A model generated the notes under the pieces. The model was not told where the DNA came from and did not search any database. It saw nothing but the letters and a program-made list of their open reading frames with translations. Made by a program: the position numbers and the translations under genes. Positions 1 through 10,918 of a DNA stretch of 64,000 nucleotides are shown in pieces (positions within the stretch are counted from its first letter, which is position 1; each line of letters starts with the position of its first letter). This stretch comes from Tubulanus polymorphus (Eukaryota > Nemertea > Palaeonemertea > Tubulaniformes > Tubulanidae). The stretch spans positions 13,544,450-13,608,449 of the forward strand of contig NC_134026.1 in assembly GCF_964204645.1 (NCBI RefSeq), read 5' to 3'.

Positions 1-11
1 CGTCTAAATTC

Positions 12-855
12 ATGTTAAATAGCACTTGGGAGTTCCTTAAAAAACTGAAACAATTCGTTTTTAAACCTTCTGATATTCTAATAAGTTTTGATGTAGAGTC
101 ACTTTTCACTAATGTTCCATTGAAAGAAACCATTGATATAGTTTCCGATTATATATATGCTTCCGACTCTAAACCTACATATGATCAGGCTACATTCAAA
201 GAATTACTTAAAATCGCAACTTCGGGTTTGTTTATGTACAATGATCGTATTTTCAAGCAAGTTGATGGGGTCACCATGGGCAGCCCCTTAGGCCCAACCT
301 TAGCGAACTTTTGTCTTGCCCATTTTGAAAACTTGCTCCTCTCCAAAACTAATTACAAACCGACATTATACCTGAGATACGTGGACGATATTTTCGGCAT
401 ATTTCGAAATGTATCCAGTTATAGACTATTTTTTGAAGAATTGAATCGCCTCCATTCTAACCTTAAATTCACTTTTGAACTAGGTCCTAATCTATTACCT
501 TTTCTCGATACCGAAATACAAATTCCGTTAGAAACCGGTAGTGACTTTATATCTCGAGTGTACAGGAAAGCTTCCAACACAGGCCTACTTTTGAACTTCA
601 ACGCCATGTGTCCGTATAAATGGAAAATAGGACTCATCAATACCATGCTTTTTCGTGCCTACAATATTTGCAGTGATTGGACCATCTTTTCAGAATCAGG
701 AATTCAGTAACAACAAATTCAAAATTCTAGACAAAGGATCATCTGATCTCGACTGTAAAATTAGGGAGGCCCTGTTTATTAAAGCGCAACGACCCTCTTT
801 AAATCAACAATTATTTCAAAACGGCTCATCCTTTATCCTAAATGTATTCAAATAA
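12..855 (+). pseudogene. PLE-A reverse transcriptase / GIY-YIG fragment, frameshifted
   Basis: The first part (12-710) is an open reverse transcriptase (RT) core. It shows motif A (FDVESLFTNVP), motif B (GVTMGSPLGP), the catalytic YVDD box and an FLDTE box. The 449-bp deletion at 695/696 removes the RT thumb and most of the GIY-YIG endonuclease, and it shifts the frame so that translation stops at 708-710. The endonuclease tail survives in another frame, ending at 855. The product would lack nuclease activity. The family normally primes reverse transcription at a nicked target in the nucleus. Confidence 0.85.
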
Positions 856-971
856 TTAGTTTGTTATTAAATACTTGGTTGGTAATTAGCTTAGAATTTA
901 GCACTTGTAATTTTGTAACTTATGTTGTATATAAACCTGTAGTTTAATCATTTGATTCACTTGTATTTCAC

Positions 972-1008
972 CTGATGAGGGGATATGATCCCGAAAACGT
1001 TCGTGTTA
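972..1008 (+). ncRNA. Hammerhead-ribozyme-like motif in PLE pseudo-LTR (copy 1)
   Basis: CTGATGA at 972-978 is followed by a short hairpin (about 979-992, G-rich and C-rich arms), then GAAA at 993-996 and a small stem-loop ending in GTTA at 1005-1008. This order (CUGANGA, stem II, GAAA, stem III, NUH cleavage site) is the hammerhead core. Hammerheads of this small type are known from pseudo-LTRs of Penelope-like elements. Stem I pairing next to the core looks weak, so activity is uncertain. Confidence 0.5.
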
Positions 1009-1033
1009 ATAAACTGTATTTACTCATTAGAAA

Positions 1034-3496
1034 ATGAGGTTTTTAATGTTATCGCTTCTATGGTTATTCGGATATTTGAACTCTCTTCCTAAGATCTATT
1101 TCTACTGTGCGAAACAGAGAGATGTGTACGTCAAAGACTTCCGCAAATGTGAAAAACTGTATCTCAAATGGACTAAACTACGCTTGGATTTATCTTACTT
1201 TCAAAGATGCATGGAATTACGAATCTGCCCGAAGTTTTTATTATTCAAACCTCCGAAACTGAGAGCGTATGCAAGTAATGATAATCTCAAACTCGAAATC
1301 TTGAAGAATCAAATCGAAAATGTTAAAACCGAATTATCTAAAACCAACAGTAAATTGAAGAAAATCAAATCCGATTTATGCGAGAAATTGACCTGGATTC
1401 AAACAATCATTTGGCTCACTAGACTTAACCAGAAAGGCAGGAAACTAACTTCGGAAACACAGCAACGTCATGAACGCAAGCTTTTAAACTTGTGGAAAGA
1501 TCAGCGTCACCCAGCACCGGATTGCTTAATCAATAGATCAAATTATCAACTATCCCTAGAAGAAACTGAGATACTACGTTACGGCTTAAAGCATCACATT
1601 CTTCCGAAAAATATCAACGAAATCGACCTTAAATCACGTATTGAAAAAACTGTTTACCACAAAAATAGGACTATATCTGGCGGCGAACCGAATGTGAATA
1701 ACTCTTTCCTTGAAAGTATTAGACATGCGACCATCTCATTTATCAACAGCGCTAAATCAGTATGTGGCTCGACCTGGAACCGACGTTTCTACCGTACGAT
1801 TGAAAAACTTCGAAAAAACTAGGACATTAAGATCTGCTCATTTGACAAAGGCAACGGCATTGTTATTTTGGACTCTAACGAATATTTCGATAAATTAGAT
1901 AAAATTGTATTTGATAAAAGTAAATTTACTGAAATCAAAAATGTGAGAAAGAATCACCCTGTCATATCTAATGAAACCAAAATCTGCGGATTTCTGAGAA
2001 AACATGTGAAACAGTATGTAAGTTCAGAAATATTTGATTCTATCTACCCAAGCGGTAGCCAACCTGGTAAATTATATGGTTTGTGCAAAGTGCATAAAGA
2101 TAACTTTCCATTTCGACCCGTTGTATCAATGATCGACACTGCTGAATATAACCTGGCCAAATATCTCGATAAAATCATTAAACCACATATACCGTCTAAA
2201 TTCATGTTAAATAGCACTTGGGAGTTCCTTAAAAAACTGAAACAATTCGTTTTTAAACCTTCTGATATTCTAATAAGTTTTGATGTAGAGTCACTTTTCA
2301 CTAATGTTCCATTGAAAGAAACCATTGATATAGTTTCCGATTATATATATGCTTCCGACTCTAAACCTACATATGATCAGGCTACATTCAAAGAATTACT
2401 TAAAATCGCAACTTCGGGTTTGTTTATGTACAATGATCGTATTTTCAAGCAAGTTGATGGGGTCACCATGGGCAGCCCCTTAGGCCCAACCTTAGCGAAC
2501 TTTTGTCTTGCCCATTTTGAAAACTTGCTCCTCTCCAAAACTAATTACAAACCGACATTATACCTGAGATACGTGGACGATATTTTCGGCATATTTCGAA
2601 ATGTATCCAGTTATAGACTATTTTTTGAAGAATTGAATCGCCTCCATTCTAACCTTAAATTCACTTTTGAACTAGGTCCTAATCTATTACCTTTTCTCGA
2701 TACCGAAATACAAATTCCGTTAGAAACCGGTAGTGACTTTATATCTCGAGTGTACAGGAAAGCTTCCAACACAGGCCTACTTTTGAACTTCAACGCCATG
2801 TGTCCGTATAAATGGAAAATAGGACTCATCAATACCATGCTTTTTCGTGCCTACAATATTTGCAGTGATTGGACCATCTTTTCAGAAGAAATCAATTTCT
2901 TGAAAAATCTGTTTAAATCTAATGCGTTTCCTATTCATGTCATCGATCAATGTATTAATAGATTTTTGAAATCAAAACAGAACTCAGAACCTCAACCGAA
3001 ACCTGTTGAAGATGGAATTGATCTATTCATTTCATTACCGTATATTGGTAACCCGTCAATCCTATTTGCCCGAAAATTAAAATATCTATTTAAAAGGAAT
3101 TTTGAAATCAACTTGAAATGTGCATTCACTACGACCAAAATTAAGAATTTTTTCTCTTTGAAATGTGCTACCCCTAAATCGCTGAAGGCTAAAGTCATAT
3201 ATAAATTTAATTGTTTATGTGATATAAACACTTCCTATATTGGGAAAACTAAACGACATTTGGCCATCAGGATTAAGGAACACAGATCAAAGACTTCTGC
3301 GATTGGACAACATCTCGCAATTTGTCACACTTGTGATCAGGAATTCAGTAACAACAAATTCAAAATTCTAGACAAAGGTTCATCTGATCTCGACTGTAAA
3401 ATTAGGGAGGCCCTGTTTATTAAAGCGCAACGACCCTCTTTAAATCAACAATTATTTCAAAACGGCTCATCCTTTATCCTAAATGTATTCAAATAA
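1034..3496 (+). pseudogene. PLE-B reverse transcriptase with GIY-YIG endonuclease, one internal stop
   Basis: This is a single frame of about 820 codons, interrupted only by a TAG at 1820-1822. The related minus-strand copy near 34.85 kb has a lysine codon at that place. N-terminal part (residues 1-262): basic with a coiled-coil-like stretch, as is usual before the RT of this family. RT: motif A FDVESLFTNVP, motif B GVTMGSPLGP, catalytic YVDD, then FLDTE. C-terminal endonuclease: IYKFNC then SYIGKTKRHL, the GIY-YIG signature with its downstream RIKEH. The start at 1034 lies just inside the pseudo-LTR. Readthrough or a non-functional copy are both possible; otherwise the frame is undamaged. 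Confidence 0.88.
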
Positions 3497-3612
3497 TTAG
3501 TTTGTAATTAAATACTTGGTTTGTAATTAGCTTAGAATTTAGCACTTGTAATTTTGTAACTTATGTTGTATATAAACCTGTAGTTTAATCATTTGATTCA
3601 CTTGTATTTCAC

Positions 3613-3649
3613 CTGATGAGGGGATATGATCCCGAAAACGTTCGTGTTA
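3613..3649 (+). ncRNA. Hammerhead-ribozyme-like motif in PLE pseudo-LTR (copy 2)
   Basis: The core at 972-1008 (CTGATGA, hairpin, GAAA, small stem-loop, GTTA) recurs unchanged in the downstream pseudo-LTR. The two motifs flank the coding unit, as expected if they process tandem transcripts into monomers. Activity is inferred from the motif only. Confidence 0.5.
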
Positions 3650-3737
3650 ATAAACTGTATTCACTCATTAGAAAATGAGGTTTTTAATGTTATCGCTTCT
3701 ATGGTTATTCGGATATTTGAACTCTCTTCCTAAGATC

Positions 3738-4012
3738 ATTGCAATTTTATACGCGAGAGCTAAGAATTTTCCCGCCAAAAACAGGTTTTCGTAGAATATT
3801 TACTCAGTTGACCATGTACATCGACGGAGGTTCGCCATGTTTTCAATCGCATCGTTTATACGTCGTTTAAGCCGAGAACCAATGAAACAAATGCTCACAT
3901 AAAAAAACGTATCGCGATTTTACATGAATTGGCTCAATGCCAACCTCATATTGCTGACAAAGGTAAACCAAAAAATCAAACATGATAGATATTTTGCGAA
4001 CGACAAAATGCG
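3738..4012. other. AT-rich spacer between PLE and BEL/Pao
   Basis: No gene, repeat or conserved motif is seen between the end of the Penelope element and the start of the LTR at 4013. Confidence 0.5.
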
Positions 4013-4309
4013 TGTTGGAAATAGTAATAACTGAATATATATATATATATACCGGGTATATATGTATTATGTTCAATGTATTGTAGATTGTAATATCCTG
4101 TAATCCTTATTATAAAGCGAACAACCGAACAACCTGTACTGCCTGTTTATGCTTGTTTGTTCAATTTACTATTCAGCGGATTCTGTAACTATAAAAGGGG
4201 AAATAAAGTCAAAACTGAGTTAGTTCACTATGAGAAATACGCCTCATTGTTAGTACTGTCAGAGTGAGCTGTCGTCTCTAAGTTTGGATCGAACCTGGTA
4301 TATCCGAAA
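4013..4309 (+). repeat. BEL-1 5' LTR
   Basis: It begins TGTTGGAAATAG. A TA microsatellite lies at 4036-4056, a TATA-like box (ATAAAAGGGG) at 4191-4200 and AATAAA just after it. It ends before TTTGGTGCCGTGACC (4310-4324), which resembles the primer-binding region seen at the other BEL elements in this window. The 3' boundary is approximate. Confidence 0.65.
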
Positions 4310-4334
4310 TTTGGTGCCGTGACCAGGATCGAAG

Positions 4335-5520
4335 ATGTCTACAGACACAGCAACCACAGATTTGGCTCCTTTGAAAAAATCGAGAGGGGGTCACCGCGGC
4401 CAGGTGACGAAGACGATATTAAAAGCTGAATCTTTGGTATTGGCAGAAGGTCTTACAGTATCCAAGCTCGACGAAATCGGATCCAGCATTGAGTCAATTA
4501 GAAGGCAGCTGTCGAAGATAAGAATTCTAGATGAATCAATCCAGAACCTAACCGACATAGAAAAACTACAAGAAGAAGTAGAGGAGGCCGAAGAATTCAT
4601 AGAAGATAGTAAAAAGAATTAGCTGCTTGGGTAAGACACGCTTATGTCTGGGATCAACGTTAGATCCAACTACTAGAGAATTCAAAAATAGCAGTTATGT
4701 AAATCGTTGTTTGCCTAAATTGATATTGAAAAAGTTTCTTGGCAACATCAATGACTTTCCCGAATTCTGGGATGGTTATTGTTCGGCTATACACAACGCT
4801 ACAGGCATGAGCGATGCAGAAAAATTCAATTATTTACGTATTCTACTGGAAGGGTAACCAGCTAGGGCTATTTCCGGTTTGACCTTGACGTCAGCTAATT
4901 ACGACGTAGCAGTAGGCATTTTAATCGAGAGATACGGCCAGGAGTATAAAATCATCAATTCATATATGAATACAATGATTGAACTTAATCCACCAAATTC
5001 TAATAAGCAATCATTACGAGAATACAGCCATTCGATTGAAAAGTGTATCCGTGGATTGGAGGCCATTGGACATGGTCCCGAAACATAGTCAAGATTATTA
5101 GTACCAATCATTGTTAAGAAATTACCAAAAAAAAGTCTTAGAAAATATTGCGCGCCAAAACGGAGGCAACTTGGACATGACTCTTGCTCGTTACAGTATT
5201 ATCTACAAACCGAAATTAATGTATTATGTCCAGGCAAGGAGTCAACTACTATCACTAAAAATTCTGTTTCAACGTTACCGACTGCGTCATTTGCCGTTAA
5301 TTCGACCAGTGTTAAAGAACGTCATTGCGTTTACTGTGGTGAAACTCATAATCCTACAGATTGGGGGAAAGTTACCGACCCCAAGAAACGGGTATCAATA
5401 ATTAAATCGAAACGTTTGTCTTTCAATTGTCTAGGTCCTCACATTGTTAGCAGGTGCTCATCAAAATTTAGATGTAAAAAATGTAAGAATAAACATCACT
5501 CCAGTTTATGCGAGTATAGA
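4335..5520 (+). pseudogene. BEL-1 gag remnant with zinc knuckle
   Basis: The N-terminal gag (4335-4622) is acidic and coiled-coil-like. After frame changes near 4616-4627 the capsid-like region appears at 4680-5088, with LPKLILKKFLGN and FWDGYCSAIHN as in BEL/Pao gag. In-frame stops lie at 4855-4857 and 5086-5088, and there is a further frameshift near 5111. A zinc-knuckle region follows at about 5325-5515 (CVYCGETH, then CKKCKNKHHSSLC). The pieces are collinear with an ordinary gag but cannot make one protein. Confidence 0.8.
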
Positions 5521-6229
5521 AATGTCGATCGTCTTCAGTCTAATGAAAAAAAAGATGAAACGGTCGAATCGGGTGCAGAATTAAAACAAGAGTCTGCATC
5601 CGTAGTACTTTCTGAGGAGAGCAAGGTCTATCACATTTCTGCAAATAAAACCATTTTGCTTAAAACTGCAGTAGCTAATGTTTACAGCCCGATATCCAAC
5701 GTACAATGTGCAGCAAACCTGCTCTTCGATGAAGGTTCTACCGCGTTCTTTTGTTACTGAAGATTTGACTAAACAATTGCAATTAGTACCTATTCGATCA
5801 GGAAATGTAGATATCTCTACCTTTGGAGGTACGAAACAGGGTCATCGAAAGATGGACGTTGTTAGATTGTCGATCCAAGCGTTATCGGGTGAAAACATTT
5901 CAATTGATGCGTTAGTCTGTCCTAAAATAGCGTCATCATTAGTTAATTGCATTCATTCAGCGGTTGAAAAATATCCATATTTACAGGGTTTGAAGTTTGC
6001 CAGTCCTGCAGTTAATTCTAACTCTTTCAATGTTTCAATGCTCATAGGTGTTGATAAATATTGGTCATTTGTAGGCGGTCAAGTGATTCGAGGACATGGA
6101 CCTACCGCAGTTTTGTCAAAATTAGGCTATTCATTATCAGGGCCGCTGAATGAGCGTAATTCTAACTCAAATTATTTGATAATTATACTGTTTCTTAAGC
6201 GAGGACACGATCTATGGTTCGAAAATTGA
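5521..6229 (+). pseudogene. BEL-1 aspartic protease region, frameshifted
   Basis: The protease motif LLFDEGST (5718-5741) has the aspartate and GS(T) layout of BEL/Pao retropepsins. The frame shifts within the next few codons: one frame stops at 5760 and the collinear sequence resumes in the frame that runs to 6229. The conserved stretch VIRGHGPTAVLSKLGYSLSG (about 6084-6143) follows, as is usual between protease and RT in this superfamily. Confidence 0.75.
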
Positions 6230-7242
6230 ACCCTGAATTACGAAACACTTATGACAATATTATCCGAGATCAAGTCAATAGAGGGTTCATTGAGTTAGTT
6301 GAAGAAAGTGACCCTCTAATGAGGCCGTGCCATTATATCCCTCATCACCCGGTCATCAAGAATAGTGCTACCACACCAATTAGAGTGGTTTATAATTGAA
6401 GTTGTTGTGTTGGCGGTAAACCGAGTTCGAACGATTGTCTTCACAGAGGACCGTGCTTGATTAACGATTTACGCTCAATCCTGCATCGGTTCAGGCTGAG
6501 TAAGCATGCTTTTTGTTCTGATATTGAAAAAGCATTCTTGCACGTAATCCTTCATGAGGACGATCGAGATTTTGTTCGTTTCCTGTGGCTTTCTGATCCA
6601 ACAGATCAGGAAAGTGCTTTTCAAATACACAGGTTCAAAGTTGTTCTCTTTGGGGCGACTAGCTCACCATTTATACTTAACGCAACGCTTAACTATCACT
6701 TAGAACAAAATCCTGGAGAGGTATCTAGTGACATACGTCGAAATATCTATATTGACAACATAATTTCTGGTTGCGATTCCAATGACTGTTTGAGTAATTA
6801 TTTCAGTACTTCACGTTCACTATTGCTAGATGCGGGTTTTAATTTACATGAATGGGTTTCTAACAGTGAGAATTTGCGGATTCTAGCACATTCTGATAAT
6901 GTACTAAGTGAGAAACAGATTATCAAACTACTGGGTATTATTTGGGATGCTTACACTGATAATTTGAAGTTAGCGACTCGTGAACTTCTGGTTGATGATT
7001 TAGTTTCAAAGCGTAAAATTGTTCGAAACGCAGCTAAAGTATTCGATCCACTAGGTTTTTTTGGGCAAGTCACTGTATCGAGCAAAATATTCATTCAAAA
7101 ACTATGGAAGGGTCAATATGACTGGGACCAAACCCTACCCATAGCATTACGGGATGAATGGAGAATCATTAATGCTAATTTAGTTAAAATATTTGCGATT
7201 TCATTACCGCGTCGATATAATGAATCTATGAATACAGATAAA
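6214..7242 (+). pseudogene. BEL-1 reverse transcriptase, one in-frame stop, truncated
   Basis: The RT begins with FIELVEESDP and YIPHHPVIKN, meets a TGA stop at 6397-6399, and continues in the same frame. It shows FCSDIEKAFLHV (motif A), FGATSSPFILNATLNYH (motif B) and the catalytic YIDN (BEL/Pao elements often have YxDN here). The connection region reads VFDPLGFFGQVTVSSKIFIQ. The frame is cut at about 7242 by the HINE, before the RNase H aspartates. Confidence 0.85.
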
Positions 7243-8490
7243 CTAGGGGTCCAGGGACACCATGCCCACTAGGGAAATGGTTTCAAATACTCAACAATCT
7301 ATCAATTTCAATATTCAACGCCCCCTGGTGACCATTTACAAAAACCAACGACCTTGAAACTCACCACAATCATAGAACATGTCAGCAGCTACGATTTTGT
7401 AATTGATTGTGATAACAAAATATGCCTCGTTACCAATTTAATATGGAAATACTAAGTCATTCTACTATTCAACGCCCCCTGGTGACCATATTCAAAACCC
7501 AATGACCTCGAAACTCACCGCAATCATAGAACATGTCATGAACTACAACTTTGCAATTGATCATGGTAACAAAATATGCCTAGGTACCAATATAATAAGG
7601 AAATACTAAGTTATTCTACTATTCAACACCCCCTGGTGACCATATAGAAAAACTAATGTCCTTAAAACTCGCAACAATCATAGATGATGTCATGAGCTAC
7701 AACTTTCCAATTGATTGTGGTTACAAAATATGCATAGGTACGCATTTAATATAGAAATACTAAGATATTGTATTATTCAACGCCCCCTGGTGGCCATATA
7801 CGAAATCCAATTACCTTGAAACTCGCCACAATCATAGAACACGTTATGAGCTACAACTTTCTAATTGATTGTGGTAGCAAAATACGCTTAGGTATCAATA
7901 TAATGTGGAAAAACTTTTTCCCACTTATGCATGAGTACTGGTGACACAAAGATGGCCGCCAATTGCGTCATAATTGGCTGATGAAAAATACCTGTCTCAG
8001 GTATAAAACATCCCTTTCCAAAGAATACCCATCACAAATTGCAATGAGAAATGGCAAACCAGTAGGAAGCTACAGGACTCAGAATTCGGGCCAAAATTAA
8101 CATTTTTGGGCACTAAAAAGGTCATAGGACGGCCATCTTGAGTCCGACCGACCCAGATGGGCCCTGGGGGGATTCACATATATCCGAAAGATCAAGGTAA
8201 TTGATCAAAGCGTCTTCAAAATTTCCCTCAAAAAGTTCAAAAATGTGTAAAAAGTGCTGATTTTGGCGAACAACAATGGCTGCTAGTCGGCCATCTTGAT
8301 TCTGACAGGGCCAGTTTTTGGTCTGAAGATGTGTCTAGGGTAGATACATGTATAACCCAAATATCAAGACGTTACCTTGAAGCGTCTTCAAAACTTCCCA
8401 AAATAACTGGATTCCGTCTACGGACGGACGGACGACGGACGAAAAGTGAACGCAATAGCCCGCTGGGACTAAGTCCCAAGTGGGCTAAAA
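7243..8490 (+). mobile_element. HINE/pearl-like non-autonomous element, family 1 (copy A)
   Basis: The element starts CTAGGGGTCCAGGG and carries GCCCACT..GGGA near its 5' end. The core has four tandem units of 154 bp, starting at 7316, 7470, 7624 and 7778, each beginning CAACGCCCCCTGGTG or a close variant. The 3' end has a GACGGACGACGGACG-type stretch, then a near-perfect hairpin (GCCCGCTGGGACT / AGTCCCAAGTGGGC) and CTAAAAA. Subterminal inverted repeats, a satellite core and a 3' hairpin ending CTAA match published non-autonomous Helentrons (HINE/pearl) of bivalves. It is inserted in BEL-1 pol. Confidence 0.75.
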
Positions 8491-8747
8491 ACCTAAACCA
8501 CGGACTAGATAACAAAGTTCGTTCCACAATTATTTGCACAACTTCAGGACGAACCTCTAGACCAATAAACAAACTGTATCCGCTAGAGATCAACAGTGAA
8601 AGCGAGTTGGAGGAGACCGTCATCATTCCCAAAGTGGTTCCAGATAGAGCGACGAGATGCAGTTCGAGACGTGCAGCAAAAATCGCCTCTGATAGGATAA
8701 AAGCCATCGTTTGCGGCGGGGAGGATGTTGGAAATAGTAATAACTGA
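8491..8747 (+). pseudogene. BEL-1 pol C-terminal fragment
   Basis: In one frame the segment reads GRTSRPINKLYPLEIN followed by an acidic, serine-rich tail that runs into the LTR. The RP..KLYPLE box is the usual last conserved box of BEL/Pao polyproteins, after the integrase. Everything between the RT connection region (7242) and this box is missing, roughly 2.5 kb. Confidence 0.75.
8715..8725 (+). promoter_or_regulatory. Polypurine tract of BEL-1
   Basis: GGCGGGGAGGA sits directly before the TGTTGG start of the 3' LTR, where plus-strand priming would occur. Confidence 0.6.
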
Positions 8748-9026
8748 ATATATGTATGTATATATATATATATATATATATACACGGGAGACACGAAGAC
8801 GCTATGTTTTCTGACTATACGTACTACTACTAGTGGCTATAAATAGACGTAGCCTACACGTACAAATGAGGTCACGTCACACAGGTGCACGGCTATCGCC
8901 GAAAGATCGATAATTGTAACAGAAGGAAATTATACACTTGCTAAACGTCAGTAATAGAATCTAAATGTAAAACGAAATAAATGTTGTCTGGTCTGCGGCG
9001 CTCTTACGGCAACTGGTACCAACAAA
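8726..9026 (+). repeat. BEL-1 3' LTR (different subfamily)
   Basis: It starts TGTTGGAAATAG like the 5' LTR and has a TA microsatellite at about 8751-8782. Beyond the microsatellite it is unrelated to the 5' LTR. A polyadenylation-like AAATAAATG lies near 8979. The end at about 9026 (ACCAACA) is a guess based on the usual CA terminus. Confidence 0.5.
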
Positions 9027-9901
9027 CTTTCGAATAAACCCTACCCCCCATCCGGAATTCATCCGGAATTCCGTATAAATCCGGAAAACTTTCCTCCCTG
9101 CACATGGTTGTTTACAGACTTTTGGACTACGTTTATTCGACTACTAATTGCCGGATTGAAAAAGACTAGTTTTGTACGATGGATATTATCGAGATTGGAA
9201 CAATATACGATCAGCTGTGTTGATAAGCGTGTGCATTGATCCTCTAGTGACCTTTCTTCTGTTGGATAGCGATTGGACTGATTATTGAATAGTTTTCATG
9301 ATTCTATTTCTATATTTTCAATATTTCAAATAAAAGTCTTTTGTCATTCTAAAAATAATTTTTGTTGTTGAAAATCCTCTGCCTTCAAGAAACTGTTGTT
9401 GCCACAATGAACTATAATTAACCAGTGATCACGGCAAGCTTAACCTGTATACTTCAAGAAAGGCCTGGAAATGACTCCAAGAATTGAATATTTGATGATT
9501 AAAATATCTTTTGGATGGATGGGTAGAAGAAAAAGAAAATATATAACGGACAATTGATGTATCTTATTGAATGTTTTTTTCATTTCAATGGAATATTTCA
9601 GAATATAAGATTTTTTGAATGAAATGAATATTGACTCAGCCAAAGGCATAGTCTCGAATGAACCAGCATGCATGTCGACCAACAAATCTCGACCGACAAG
9701 CTCGCTCATGAAGGGTCAGAGTTTGGTAGATCCAGCAGGTGATAAATTTGATGTTTTAAGTACCTAATTCGGAACATTTAGTTCTATTTGATAGAATATT
9801 CCACAAGAGTCTTTCGATTAATATGATTATGAGTCAGACGGCATCTGGCTCGATCCCGCAGCAGGCACTGGCTATGGCAATAACTGCTCTTGGACGGTCA
9901 A
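9027..9901. other. Intergenic/intronic sequence without recognisable genes
   Basis: A short direct repeat CATCCGGAATT occurs twice near 9050-9070. The 89-codon minus-strand frame at 9440-9709 has no coding character. AATAAA on the minus strand near 9131 could serve the gene ending at 9902. Confidence 0.4.
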
Positions 9902-10021
9902 TCATGGGATCCTTTTAATTGAGCGGGTGACCGGTGACAAATCTAGAATCAGCTGCAGCACAACAACAAATCTGGCAACTGCCTGTAAATCGAATACATT
10001 TCTTTCCTCTTCAATATAAAT
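9902..10021 (-). CDS. Candidate terminal coding exon, unidentified gene
   Basis: The acceptor (CGTATTTTGCAG then ATTTAT) is good. The exon is open for 39 codons and ends in TGA (9902-9904). It begins IYIEEERNVFDLQAV and ends in a basic tail. It is in phase (0) with the exon at 10111-10228 across an 89-bp intron with canonical GT-AG ends. I do not recognise the protein. It lies on the same strand as INPP5A, presumably within one of its introns or downstream. Confidence 0.5.
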   Translation of the reverse strand: MYIEEERNVFDLQAVARFVVVLQLILDLSPVTRSIKRIP

Positions 10022-10110
10022 CTGCAAAATACGATACAGGTACAAATAAATGAAAAGCTTAAAATAAAAAGACAGGAATTCTATATTCTCAAATTTCGCA
10101 CATAACGTAC

Positions 10111-10228
10111 CTCAGAAAGCAGCGATTTGAACGCTGTGATGATACAGCAGAGCCCCTCATAGTTCATGAGTTGTCTTAAATCAGGAGGTGATTCATACGA
10201 AATGCGCATTTCATTTTGTGATTTTGCC
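10111..10228 (-). CDS. Candidate internal coding exon, unidentified gene
   Basis: This 118-nt stretch has an acceptor (GTAACTTTCAG) and a donor (GAG then GTACGT), and is open in only one frame (39 codons after one leading base). It contains YESPPDLRQLMNYEGL and FKSLLSE. It joins the exon at 9902-10021 in phase 0. The preceding exon must end with two bases of a codon; no matching exon was found with confidence. The family is unknown. Confidence 0.5.
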
Positions 10229-10918
10229 CTGAAAGTTACGCTCGTTGCTTGGGAAAATTGTTAATATTGAGGGCCTTATGGGCGTAAGGCCAACCAATAA
10301 CTTGTTGCCTTGAAGAAATTACGCTAAACTGTATCTAAAGTAGAAAGCAAATATTTTGATGGGTGGCATTGAAACGTGTTTCCAATAAAATTAAATTTAC
10401 TTGGATTTGGAATAAAAATTTTATTATCTCAAATCGTCTATAAAAAGCACCATAACGCACTTAAATTGATGAATAAGTCAACTACATCAACATAATAAGT
10501 AAGTTAATACATGGCAACCGTCTTCAAAAATTAGGAGAATATAAATCGGAAAATGAAGCGTAAAAAATGTTAGGAACTTGTACAAAATTTTCAGACGAGT
10601 GTCACTTTATATATCACATGAAAAGAAATGGAACCACGAAAGCATACATTTTCAGAAACTAGATACCAATATCTAGTTCGTCACATTTTATTTTTTTTTA
10701 ATAAGGCCGACCATATGGACAGAAATCGCACTTTTGTTGCCGAAAAAGCCAAGAATTTTACTTCCGGGTTCCTAAAATGCAAATTGACGCTATTGTAGAA
10801 TGTTGATCGAAATTCCGAAATTCTACGAACTAGTGGTGAATGTTGGCTCAAGATTTAATCAAGTTAGGTTCGGATCCCACGTTTACGGGTCCGTATCTCT
10901 AAACACTAGAACAAAATA
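10229..10918. other. Non-coding AT-rich stretch
   Basis: No exon with paired splice sites is seen. TAAGGCCGACCATATGG near 10702 resembles the start of a family-3 repeat. Confidence 0.4.

Larger units (their letters stand above)
1..1096 (+). mobile_element. Penelope-like element, truncated upstream tandem copy (PLE-A)
   Basis: This is a partial head-to-tail copy of the element that follows. Bases 1-695 match 2193-2887 almost perfectly, and 696-1096 match 3337-3737. A 449-bp segment (equivalent to 2888-3336) is missing at the junction, where only one base of microhomology is seen. Bases 856-1096 serve both as the tail of this copy and as the head of the next, which is the pseudo-LTR arrangement typical of Penelope-like elements. 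Only a few substitutions separate the copies, so they are young or recently homogenised. The element begins outside the window or is 5'-truncated at its edge. Confidence 0.85.
856..3737 (+). mobile_element. Penelope-like element, near full-length copy (PLE-B)
   Basis: The unit runs from within the repeated head segment (somewhere in 856-1096) to 3737. It carries one long reading frame (1034-3496) and the same tail sequence again at 3497-3737. The repeat of that tail upstream and downstream defines the pseudo-LTR. After 3737 the sequence diverges into unrelated DNA. The boundaries inside the pseudo-LTR cannot be fixed exactly from sequence alone. Confidence 0.85.
4013..9026 (+). mobile_element. 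BEL/Pao LTR retrotransposon, decayed mosaic (BEL-1)
   Basis: A 5' LTR starting TGTTGG is followed by a primer-binding-like sequence, broken gag, zinc-knuckle, protease and RT segments, a HINE insertion, the pol C-terminus, a purine tract and a 3' LTR that starts with the same roughly 40 bases. RNase H beyond its start and the whole integrase are missing between 7242 and 8491. The two LTRs match only over their first 40-50 bases, so the ends come from different subfamilies or have recombined. Confidence 0.8.

Noticed and set aside
8372-8794. 140-codon minus-strand frame over the BEL-1 3' end
   Set aside because: It is antisense to the recognised pol C-terminus and LTR microsatellite; its hydrophobic start is the TA repeat translated.
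9440-9709. 89-codon minus-strand frame
   Set aside because: Short, AT-rich, no recognisable domain or splice sites.
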